Assembly: GCA_032718475.1 (NCBI GenBank)
Contig: JAUCBJ010001705.1
Span: 1-42,076, forward strand
Source: Nemertoderma westbladi
Taxonomy: Eukaryota; Xenacoelomorpha; Nemertodermatida; Nemertodermatidae
Direction of reading: 5' to 3'
Length of the DNA: 42,076 nt
The position numbers and the translations under genes were made by a program. The notes under the pieces are model-generated. The model was not told the origin of the DNA, made no database searches, and worked only from the letters and a program-made list of their open reading frames with translations. Numbering within the stretch: the stretch's first letter is position 1; every line of letters begins with the position of its first letter. Positions 9,840 through 19,321 of this stretch are shown here, piece by piece.

Positions 9840-11090
9840 ACCTATAGATAGATAGATTTATTTATACATTATGTAAAAACAATAACAAATACACCAAACA
9901 ATGTACCGGTATAAAGGTATTGTCCAACATAACATATAGGATTACCCCTAAAGCTTTGCAGCTTATTTCCAAGGGGGTCCTTTATGTTACTTCTACTTGG
10001 TTACAAATACAATATTACACTACGCTAACCTAAAACCAATATAAAACGTAATTACACTATTACATGTACAACTTTACCAAGAGCGTGACAATGCCCGACT
10101 CAACAATAAAGATGTAATGTACAGAACAATTTATTATAAAACGTAATTACAGTATAAATAGCAAATAATTAATAAACTAATAACTTACTGTAGGACTATT
10201 GTACCTATTTTTACATTGCACATGGAGGTGAGATTTAACTGCAGATTTAAAAGAATGTGGATTATCTAGGTTTTTAATTTCATTAGGCAGAGCGTTCCAA
10301 TTTTTAATGCCGTTAAAAAAGAAAGTATCAGATTCAAAGGATTTACAATTCGGGAGGTAGAAGTTTGAAGCACTAGCTCTGGTACTGTAAGAGTGTGTAT
10401 CGCGTACACTGCTAAATTTTTGTTTTAGGTAATTGGGACATTTACCATTATACACTTTATGCACATGGTTGAGGCGTAGCTGCTTAACTCTACTATCTAA
10501 GTTAAGTAGTCCAGATTCAGAAAAGTCATCTGGAGTTACGTGGTGCCTAGGTTTGTAGTCTTTAATAAATCGTACTACTTTATTCTGAGCTACTTGTAAT
10601 TTACATTTAAGCTGTTTGGTTAAGCCTTCATACCAAGAAGAGCACGCATAGTCCATGTGACACTGTATTAAAGAAGAGCAAAGTACTGTAACTTGCGGGA
10701 GTCGGTATTTAAACTATTTTTATTTCTGTATAGAAACCTAAGCCTACTGTTAACTTTCGTGAAAATATTTTTCACTGTGCTTTCTCCTGATAAGCAGTTA
10801 TCCAATGTGGCGCCTAAATATTTAACTTCCTTTTTATTTTCAATCTTATGTCCATTACTAGTGACTTCAAACTTAGTTACCTTCTTTAACTTTCTTTTGG
10901 AACCAAACAAAATACTTTTAGTCTTACCGTAGTGAATGGATAGCTTATTATCAACCAACCACTCATTACAGGATTCTAGAACTGCACTTAACTTTTGGGA
11001 AATATGGATAGGATCTTTATGAGAGAAAATAAGAGCACTGTCGTCGGCATATAAAATGAGTTTAAAATCGGGTGCAATACTGCAATACAG
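9840..11090 (-). mobile_element. LINE 3' fragment (CR1-like RT C-terminus), CTAT tail
   Basis: Read on the minus strand it begins within the reverse transcriptase just before the catalytic box (LILYADDSALIFS, about 11065-11030). It continues through the palm and thumb with one frame break near 10665, and ends in a C-terminal region with HSYSTRAS and NWNALPNEIKNL, a pattern I know from CR1/L2-type elements. A ~330-bp 3' UTR follows and ends in (CTAT)n next to 9840. The endonuclease and most of the RT are missing, so this is a 5'-truncated copy. A second piece of the same 3' UTR lies at 24500-24625. Confidence 0.85.
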
Positions 11091-11249
11091 TACCTGGCAG
11101 CAATACTCGAGCTAAATATTTATTTATTTGTACTTCAGCTCCTGTTTCACTCTAGCATACTTGAGGCCGTTAGGTCCGCTGTTAGAGATAGAATATATGC
11201 AACTTAAGACTGCCCGTCCAATAGAAGCGGATTAGGTGGGAGTGTGAGT

Positions 11250-11357
11250 GTCAGGGGCTAGTGGCTGAGCTGGTTAGCGCTACTGATGAGGCCTGTTAGG
11301 CCGAAACGTACGTATAGCGCTGGTTCAACCCCCGGTGACGCGCTTTCTAATTTTTCC
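11250..11357 (+). mobile_element. tRNA-like SINE carrying a hammerhead ribozyme
   Basis: An RNA polymerase III A box (TGGCTGAGCTGG, 11262-11273) and B box (GGTTCAACCCC, 11322-11332) both fit their consensus. They resemble the D arm and T arm of a tRNA, and the sequence after the B box (CCGGTGACGC) resembles an acceptor end. Where the anticodon arm should be there is a complete hammerhead motif, which lengthens the A-B spacing to 48 nt. A TTTTT run at 11351-11355 could end transcription. Only one copy is in this window, so the repeat boundaries are estimates. Confidence 0.7.
11276..11321 (+). ncRNA. Hammerhead ribozyme (type I, very short stem III)
   Basis: All conserved parts are present in order. 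Stem I 5' strand is AGCGCTA (11276-11282), then the core CTGATGA (11283-11289), stem II GGCCT-GTT-AGGCC (11290-11302), core GAAA (11303-11306), a minimal stem III CGTACG (11307-11312), the cleavage triplet GTA ending at 11314, and the stem I 3' strand TAGCGCT (11315-11321), which is the exact complement of the 5' strand. The predicted cut follows A11314. A stem III this short is unstable in a monomer; known animal hammerheads of this kind cut best as dimers. Activity is inferred, not shown. Confidence 0.85.
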
Positions 11358-11368
11358 ACTTCTGAACA

Positions 11369-11425
11369 AACCCATAATATTCCACCTTTAATTACAGTTG
11401 CAACAGCTCATCTCCAATTTCTTAT
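11369..11425 (+). repeat. Direct repeat flanking the LINE/SINE block, right copy
   Basis: Partner of 9767-9822. It lies immediately after the hammerhead SINE. Confidence 0.85.
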
Positions 11426-11613
11426 TTAGGCCTAATGGGGTAAAATTAAGTTCAGGCTGTTTAAAAATAACATACAGTAGGTCGATTCGCCGTGTCCCAT
11501 CCCACAAAGTTTTTATTTTATTCGAATATTTAATATAAAGATGTATGGTTAGGCCTATTTATTGATTAAACATTAAATAGTGTATAATATGTAATATTCG
11601 CCCAACAGGCTCA

Positions 11614-12845
11614 TATGGCGTCTGATTTGAGCCAAAATACCTTAGAATTAGAAATGTGTACCTTACATTTTTCATTAGCTTATATTTATAAGCATCGCTT
11701 AAAAGTATGGTATTTTCTTGCATTTGAATTTATACATCGCTTAAAAGTAAGCTATGTTTTATGAAGTTGACTTTAATAAATCGCTTAAAAGTAAGGTATT
11801 TTTTACAAGTTCTCTTAAAACATCGCTTAAAAGTAAGCTATGTTTTTTGTATTTGCCTTGAAAATCGCTTATAAGTAAGCTAAATTTTTGCAATTGCCTT
11901 GAAAATCACTTAAAAGTATGGTATTTTATTGCATTTGAATTTATACATCGCTTAAAAGTAAGCTATGTTTTATGAAGTTGACTTTAATAAATCGCTTAAA
12001 AGTAAGGTATTTTTTACAAGTTCTCTTAAAACATCGCTTAAAAGTAAGCTATGTTTTTTGTATTTGCCTTGAAAATCGCTTATAAGTAAGCTAAATTTTT
12101 GCAATTGCCTTGAAAATCACTTAAAAGTATGGTATTTTATTGCATTTGAATTTATACATCGCTTAAAAGTAAGCTATGTTTTATGAAGTTGACTTTAATA
12201 AATCGCTTAAAAGTAAGGTATTTTTTACAAGTTCCCTTAAAACATCGCTTAAAAGTAAGCTATGTTTATGTAGTTGACTTTAATAAATCGCTTAAAATTA
12301 AGATATTTTTTACAAGTTCTGTTAAAACATCGCTTAAAAGTAAGCTATGTTTATGTAGTTGACTGTAATAAATCGCTTTAAATAAGGTATTTAATTGCAG
12401 TTCTGTTCCGACATTGCTTAAAATGAAGTATGTGTTTATGCAATAATATAGTTTAAAGTAAGCGATGTTTTTACAGTGTCGTTTAAACATAGTTTAATGT
12501 AAGCGATGTTTTTACAGTGTCGTTTAAACATAGCTTAAAGTAAGCGATGTTTTTACAGTGTCGTTTAAACATAGTTTAAAGTAAGCTATGTTTTTGCAGT
12601 ATTTTGTCCAATCAAATGCGTTGTTGACAATATCTGCAATTAGTAAATAGATCACAAGAGGGCGCTGTTGAGCAATTGTTGTATTCCAGTATTCGATCAG
12701 CAAAATCGAATTTCTGATAGGGTACACGGTACGGACAGTATGGTTAACAGAATACAGTAGTTACACTGCAGTAGGTATGGCATCCGAAAATTTCATCTCG
12801 GAAATTGAGAGCCTAATACGGAGGTGCCAACAAATTTCAGAAGAT
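11614..12845 (+). repeat. Left long terminal inverted repeat
   Basis: Inverted copy of 27231-28223. It covers the terminus, the 42-bp monomer array, a unique stretch (12600-12776, including GGGTACACGGTACGGACAG) and the first ~22 codons of the integrase. It is longer than the right arm by about one 211-bp array unit. Confidence 0.92.
11696..12600 (+). repeat. 42-bp monomer array with 211-bp higher-order unit
   Basis: The motif ATCGCTTAAAAGTAAGCTATG recurs every 41-44 bp (CGC at 11696, 11738, 11782, 11824, 11866 and so on). Five monomers form a 211-bp unit seen at 11738, 11949 and 12160. The inner end (about 12440-12600) has a more diverged 41-bp type, TAAGCGATGTTTTTACAGTG. Such subterminal repeats are common transposase-binding sites, which is inference here. 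Confidence 0.9.
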
Positions 12846-14675
12846 GAGACATTTTCAAACTTAAATATAATAGAATATTTAACACGTATTTTTCAATATA
12901 AGATTGATGTACTGGCTCGCCTAATAGAGGATGGGAATACAGGTAATAGCCCTAGCGCCGCCGATACCAGTACAACACGTAATTCTGGAATAATTTATTT
13001 AAATCAAAGCCTCCGTGAATGGCTGCATTGGTTATTAAGTTTACCTATTGCGCGGCATCAAAGTAGCTACTGCATTAGTGCTGCATTACATTGTCCCACT
13101 CTACCTAAAACAGGAGATGCTGGTCGTCCACGTTTCGATGTATCTAAAGACTTATTAATAAACTTGCTGGAAGAAAAATTCTCTAAAGTTCAGATATCCC
13201 GGATGCTCGGTATCAGTCGACGAACCATAACAAGAAGAGTTAGCGATTATGAACTCCAAAATCGAAATCGAATACAAACTGTAGATGATGATGAACTTTT
13301 GAATCTTGTAAGTTTGTTGCATCGGGAGTATATTCACGCTGGTTGTCGGATGATGAAAGGCCTTCTCTTGGCTCGTTTTAATCTTAATGTCCCTTTATAT
13401 CGAGTACATGCTTCATTGCGTTCTGTTGATCCAATATTAGCGAGCGAAAGGTGGGGTGCTGTTGTAAGGAGGAGGACTTATACTGTGTCTGGCGCTAATG
13501 CTCTTTGGCATATTGATGGGCACCACAGCCTTATACGGTGGGGCCTTGTAGTGCATGGGGGGATCGATGGATATTCTAGATCAGTTGTATATTTGTGTTG
13601 CAATTCCAACAATTACGCAATGGCTGTTTTGAAATTATTTCAAGAAGCTGTGCAATGTTACGGCCTTCCATCTCGCGATAGAGCAGACAAAGGTGGGAAA
13701 AACCGTCAGGTTGCGCATTTTATGATCGAAAATCGTGGCATTAATAGAAATAGCTTCATAACCGGTAAATCTACGCACAACCAGCGGATTGAGAGGTTAG
13801 GCAACAGCCTCCACCCTTGCCATTTCTAATTTCTCAATGACTTACTCTCACTAATTTAAAGTATTTTTATAAATATATTTCATTTGAAATATTTAAATAT
13901 AATTTTTAAATATATTTAAATAAAATAAACAAATAAACATAAAGTAGCGATAAACAACTTGTTAATGGTACCTCTAGGCTAAGGCTTTGCTCACTTCTTG
14001 GCTCGCCCCAAAGTCGGTATTACTTAGTACATTTACAATCATAATACATGATAGGAATTGTAATGCTTACTGACTTCGTGGCTCGCCCCACTATTGCGAT
14101 TTAGACACTTAGACCCTGGGTGGGGGCATTTAATGCCTCATATGTAAAGGTTGTGGAGGGATGTTTTTCGGACTGTATGCCAGACCTTCTACAGTTTGTT
14201 TTACTGGCTTGAATCCCGGGAAGAACTTACTCCTACAGACAACTTACATTTATATGCTCTACAATATATATTTCGTCCACGAATAAACCGCGCGCTTCGA
14301 TAATTTTGCATTGCATGGAACACACATGGACTTCGTTCAGAACATAACTGGTCTCCAAACCAAATATTTGCGAACAGCCTTATGGCCGGTACATTTGCTG
14401 GTGATATGTTATCGGAAGAGGCTGATACATATGGTATTGATTACGAGGGATATATTATGGAAGAAGACGAGTCCATCGTTGATGTCGATGATATAAACAA
14501 TCCTCTCCGAGATGAAGATATGGCCGAATTCATAACTAGATTCGGTCACATTGAACAGTGCAATGATTTTGGCATACAATCGTACATAAACTGCAGGGAT
14601 TCTATTGCATTTAAGTTTAAGTTTAATGTTTCCTCAGAACAAGCACCCAAAATACAAAAAAAAAAAATGTTATAA
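12777..14675 (+). pseudogene. Transposon DDE integrase (rve-type core), one intron or insertion, one nonsense codon
   Basis: Exon 1 (12777-13795) encodes a helix-turn-helix region (KVQISRMLGISRRTITRRV, about residues 133-151) and an integrase core. The catalytic triad is visible: Asp247 in WHIDGHH, Asp304 in RADKGG and Glu339 in HNQRIERL, the last pair 34 residues apart as in retroviral-type integrases. Splicing out 13796-14149 joins RIER to LWRDVFRTV in frame. The continuation (14150 on) reads LYALQYIFRPRINRAL, WSPNQIFANS and an acidic tail. A TAA at 14301-14303 interrupts this conserved region, so the present copy is probably dead. The start codon lies inside the inverted repeat. The product would recombine the transposon ends; related proteins are widespread in fish and invertebrates. 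Confidence 0.88.
13796..14149 (+). other. 354-bp intron or insertion in the integrase gene
   Basis: The interval begins GTTAGG and ends GTAAAG, so a GT-AG intron restores the frame exactly at the Arg after catalytic Glu339. The acceptor lacks a pyrimidine tract, however, and AGGTT flanks the segment on both sides (13794-13798, 14148-14152), which would equally fit a 5-bp target duplication of an inserted element. TGGCTCGCCCCA occurs twice inside (about 13999 and 14080). Confidence 0.6.
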
Positions 14676-14980
14676 CAAAGGAACATGGTTTGGCTATAGC
14701 AAAGCTAGTGTAGCCTTACCATATTCCTATAAGAGGAGGAAACGTGGAAAAATGCTGAATAAGAGAAGTGTGACAAAATTTTCAGATTAAGTTTTTTAGA
14801 TTAATTTTGTTTTAATTACTAGCTAAAAAGCTTTAATTACTATTATATCTTATATTAAATACTATTGGAATACCTGAATACTACTGTTATAATTATAAAC
14901 TGAATTTTAAACTACTTCTAGTACTAAATAAATATAATAAATATATATTTATATTATTAAATAATTCTAAATAATTAATT

Positions 14981-15943
14981 ATGACTATGGCGGAGGAATT
15001 CATTAAAATCCAGAGCGAAATTATATCAACAATAAGGTCAATCAAATCGAAGAAAAGTGTTAACGCGAACGACGAACAATCTCTGATGGACCATTTACTT
15101 TCAATGAATGCTCTTTATACCATTGCTGTTGGCAAACTAAGCGAGGCCCAACACGAACTCATCGAATACAAGGACAAACTCACCATGGCCACATCTGTTC
15201 CGATGACGAACCCGACTAGCAACTCCGTCCAGACCGATATCCTGCGCGAGCATGTGGATTCACAATCCCACGCGCCCCAGCAAAACAACAAGCGATCTGG
15301 TGATCCGCATGCCACTGCGATGGCGACCGTAACATCCGGGAACGACGATAACTCACAAAACCCATGGCTCGAGGCACACACTCGACGGCAGAGGAGAGGA
15401 AACAGACCAGGTCCGATAGGACCGCCAACACCATACATCCCCGTTACTATCGGAGAGGGAGGAAGCCAGCATCCTAGGGAGTCACTTTCACGCCAACCGA
15501 CGGAACACCGAACATTACGTGGAACTAAAATCGGAAGCTCATTACATGCTGCAGCACCACCCTCATCACTCACCCAGAACCACCCGGTGCCTCCGCCACG
15601 GAAAGCTCATATCCACGTAGGCCGCGTAGCACTCGACGAGTCCGAGGAAACTCTGGGAGAGTATCTTCAGTGTGAAAAGATCCCATTTACCCAAATCTGT
15701 GGACTCCCAGTTCACCCCGAATCGGTGTATCGTTCTTTCCACGTTATATGTGACCAGGAACATAGACAAATGATTATGAACCCCGAGATCTGGGAAGAGG
15801 GAATAACAGTTAAAAACTACAAATTGACCAACGGCGAGAGAGAATCATTTGGCCTACGCCCGCGGGTACAACACCGCCACCGCCAGGAAACCCAACATGT
15901 GACGGCGACAGCCCCTCGTGTAGACGGTAACGGAGCGGATTGA
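14981..15943 (+). CDS. LINE A ORF1 protein
   Basis: A 320-residue basic, proline-rich protein. It has an N-terminal helical region with MSEIISTIRS-like heptads, a low-complexity middle with RRQRRGNRPG, and a C-terminal fold starting AHIHVGRVALDESEETLGEY and reaching WEEGITVKNY. That last part matches the RRM-like domain at the end of ORF1 proteins in CR1/L2/Daphne-type LINEs, which bind element RNA. The frame is intact from ATG at 14981 to TGA at 15941. ORF2 follows in the same frame directly after that TGA, without its own ATG. Confidence 0.8.
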   Translation: MTMAEEFIKIQSEIISTIRSIKSKKSVNANDEQSLMDHLLSMNALYTIAVGKLSEAQHELIEYKDKLTMATSVPMTNPTSNSVQTDILREHVDSQSHAPQQNNKRSGDPHATAMATVTSGNDDNSQNPWLEAHTRRQRRGNRPGPIGPPTPYIPVTIGEGGSQHPRESLSRQPTEHRTLRGTKIGSSLHAAAPPSSLTQNHPVPPPRKAHIHVGRVALDESEETLGEYLQCEKIPFTQICGLPVHPESVYRSFHVICDQEHRQMIMNPEIWEEGITVKNYKLTNGERESFGLRPRVQHRHRQETQHVTATAPRVDGNGAD

Positions 15944-18779
15944 CAACCAATCTCTAAAAGTAAAATCAATGTTTCGCTGTGGAATGTGGAAGGATGGAAC
16001 TACCTACAAACAAATCTAAACCCTAAAGAACTATTTAGTAACTCTGACATACTATTACTAACCAAAACGTTTCAAGTAGAAGAAAATATTTGCAGCGCCC
16101 CATATAAACCTTTCGTCCAACCAGCAAAAAAGAATCAATATGGCCGCCCATCTGGAGGTCTAATTGTCCTAGCTGTTCCAAAATTAGATCCTCAACTACT
16201 TATCAAAACAAATGAATACATGGCAATTAAGACAATGGCTGGAATTTATATTGTCTTCTATTTTACCCCCGACACTCCTGTAGAAGAAGTAATATTTGCA
16301 ATAAACGAATCACTATCATACACAGATGCTGATGACACAATAACTCTTGGTGGGGATTTCAACTGTCGAATCGATTCGGGGGATAGGGGAAACGACCTGA
16401 CAGAATCACTCCAAGATATTGGGTTCGAGTTACTCAATAATCCGAAATTAAAGACATATATCTCTCCCCAGGGCGAGAGTACTATAGATCTTCTCTATAT
16501 AAGAAACCCCACTTCCCACCGATGCACAAACATCACGGTCAGCTTAGAGAGCAATCCTATCAGGAAGCACCAGAAAATGCATCTATCAATGGAGTACTCC
16601 AAAGAAAGTGGTGAATGTAACCCAGAACCTGTTTTTCGAAGTAGTAGGACTCTAAACCTTAACCGCCTTGAGCAGGAACTTAATGAAGACATGATCGAAT
16701 TCTTCTTAGAAAAGGAAGACATCGACGCAGCGACAGCACACCTAACAGAAACAATAAACCCTGCGTCATGCCCCCCCCCCCCCCCCCCCCCCCAATAAAG
16801 TCTCAGACCACCACAATAAACCATGGTTCGATGACGAGTGCAGGACTTGCAAGCACCAACTACTTGAGATGATGGCCAACCACCAAAACTCGCCTGCTAA
16901 CAATGACCTGTACTGGGCGAATAGGAAGAAATATAAAGCCTTACTGAAAAACAAGAAAATAGCGTATGAGGAAGAAATGCTACTCGAAAACTTAAAACAG
17001 GCGGAGATCAAACCTTGGATGATCTTCAAAGAGGGGAAACTGGCGAAATCAATCCCCATAGAACCAGCAACTCTGAGGACCCACTTCGACAATTTATTGG
17101 GTGTAAGACTGGACCCTCCCGGAAGCAGCACCCCACCTTCGCCATCTGAACAGGAGAAATGTGTTGAAGAGTGGTACAATGAGCCAATCAGAGAACAAGA
17201 GGTAAGCGATGCTATACAGAACTCTGCATCAAAGAAAGCCTGCGGCCCAGATGGAATATTTTATGAACATTTAAAAGCTGCAGGTCCCCTCCTAATTACA
17301 ATTATAACTCTCCTTTTCAACTTCTGCCTAAACATGGGCGCAATCCCACTGTCATGGACATGTAGCATCATCAAGGCTATATACAAGGGGAAAGGGAGCC
17401 TGATGGACCCAAATAACTATAGAGGTATCGCTCTTATCTGTGTTTTCCTAAAATTATTAACCTCCATACTAAACAAACGGGTTCAATGGAACATATCCCA
17501 CCTGTTCCCAGATGAGCAATATGGATTTATACCAGGGAGATCAAATATGCAAGCAATAAGGAAACTCGTCTCAGATATTAACAAAGCCCTTCACTCAAAA
17601 GAAGACCGTGTAATGTATGTAGCCTTTGTTGATTTTAAAAAGGCATTCGACCTAGTGAACCGAGCCTTGCTCCTTGGCAAGATATATAACGATTTCGAAA
17701 TAAAGGGGAAATTATTCGGCTTCATTAAGGCATTATTAACAAATACAATAAAAATATCCGACGGTTTCAGCCTATCAAAACCGATCACACAGTTGCGAGG
17801 AATTCTGCAAGGAGACTCATTCTCCCCAACTTGCTTCATAATTTTTATTACCAGCCTCGCAACTGCACTCCGTGCAATATCGAGAGCGATACGATTCATA
17901 TTCTTTGCGGACGATCTAGCCTTTTATTCTTCGAATCCACAAGTTATCCAACGCGGTCTTGATGTCCTAGAAAAATGGTGTATAAATAATTCAATGGAAG
18001 TGAACCTCTCTAAAACAAAAATAATGAAGTTCCGTAAAGGTGGCCGGCTGTGTATTAACGATAAATTCTACTACGGGGGAAAATAAGTTCTCATCTGCAA
18101 TGAATACGAATATCTTGGCATAACCTTGCAACCGACCCTCACTTTTACCAAACATGTTAACAAAAGAAAACGGAAATCTTATGCAGCGATTGGTTGTCTT
18201 CGAAATTTAAACAGACTGTCAATATGTACTGCAATGAAGATCTTCGCAATGAAAATACAGCCAATGGTATCCTATGGTCTTGTAGAGATTGGTTGCTTCT
18301 TTACAGTTGCACACATGAAAGAACTGGATAAAATCAAATCAAAGTTTATTAAAAGGGTGCTCTCCCTACCATCCAACTCATCGACAACCATGGCCATTAA
18401 AGCTATAGGAGAAAAAACATTCATTGAAGATCTCCTTATCGTAAACCCCACGCTATTCAACCCTACAGCATTAGACCAATATCGCTCTTACCGAACCGAA
18501 CGCACAGAAAACTTCAACCGGCAGGGTTACACAAGGGGCCCAGCCTTCACAACTTCGAGTTGGAAATCCTCACAGCAGAGAAACCGGCACACTGTCACCA
18601 GGGCAACCACCGCCCATGGGTTTCACTACCTCATCTGCTTGACCTGCACCCCTTTCCACGAGCTGTCATCGCAATGTATTTGTAAATATTGTAAGAACTC
18701 AGCCGTGGACAGATACCACGCTCTCAACTGCGATTGCTGCCCCTCTCTGACAGAACTGGCCAGCCACCCATATCACTAA
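15944..18779 (+). pseudogene. LINE A ORF2: endonuclease, reverse transcriptase, zinc knuckle (broken)
   Basis: The endonuclease (15962-16768) shows LWNVEGWN and GDFNCRID, but the catalytic Glu motif reads LLTKTF, with Lys for Glu. A run of 23 C (16771-16793) then breaks the frame. The RT (about 16800-18086) has KACGPDGI, NNYRGIAL, FVDFKKAFD, LQGDSFSPTC and the catalytic FFADDLAFYS. An in-frame TAA at 18084-18086 precedes NEYEYLGITL. The rest runs to 18779 and ends with a Cys/His cluster (CKYCKNSAVDRYHALNC). Three lesions (Glu loss, frameshift, nonsense) mean this copy cannot encode an active protein. The poly-C length may be a sequencing or assembly error. Confidence 0.88.
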
Positions 18780-18968
18780 AAGAAAATTGGTTCACCACAG
18801 CCATGAGACTTTGATATTCGTACTGAATCGTATTTCATTCCAACTAATTGTAAAATTTTTAATTAATTTTAAACGTATTGCTCCCTCCACCTGTATAAAA
18901 GAATAAACCTTTTACCCCGTTTAGGGGTGCACCTTGTTTTAAAAAAATAAGAGGAGGAAACGCGGAGA

Positions 18969-19299
18969 ACAGGTGAGATACGGGTGATGCAGGCGTATGG
19001 AGTATGATATAGCTGGGATTAAACTATTAGTTTGTTTACCTTTACTGTAGATTGTCATGATAAATTTCTAACTGAAAGAATGCTTTATGGTTTTTCCCAG
19101 ATCCAAATTTTGCATAATTGCAAACACACTGAGATATATATCTTATGGGATACTGAATACTCAAGTGATTAAGAGCGGAAAACATTATAGAAGTGAGATA
19201 TAAAAGATGAATGAAAAATTAAATGATTTTTCAACCTTTGCATTATAAGAAATTTCCAGATTCAAAAATTTTCTTGCGAAAAATTTGTTAAAAAGAAAA
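18969..19299. other. Transposon DNA between the two LINEs
   Basis: About 330 bp, AT-rich, no recognisable coding on either strand. I looked here for the missing C-terminal exons of the HECT-like gene and found none. Confidence 0.5.
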
Positions 19300-19321
19300 A
19301 GATAGATAATAGTTATTATTA

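Larger units (their letters stand above)
14729..18968 (+). mobile_element. LINE A, near full-length, inserted in the transposon
   Basis: The target duplication ATAAGAGGAGGAAACG lies at 14729-14744 and again at 18947-18962, directly after the 3' A tail. Between them are an AT-rich 5' region (14750-14980), ORF1, ORF2 and a short 3' UTR with the hairpin ACCCC-GTTTA-GGGGT (18914-18928). Domain order (ORF1 with an RRM-like C-terminus, AP endonuclease, RT, CCHC end) places it in the jockey/CR1/L2 assemblage; I cannot fix the clade. The two duplications differ at one base in 20, so the insertion is fairly young, although ORF2 is damaged. Confidence 0.88.

Noticed and set aside
11262-11332. Functional tRNA gene
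   Set aside because: A and B boxes fit, but there is no anticodon arm and acceptor pairing is poor; a ribozyme occupies that place.
12266-12490. 74-codon frame present identically at 27558-27782
   Set aside because: It is the same stretch of inverted repeat seen twice; it consists of satellite monomers.
15115-15573. Antisense 152-codon frame over LINE A ORF1
   Set aside because: Shadow of the ORF1 reading frame; no family resemblance.
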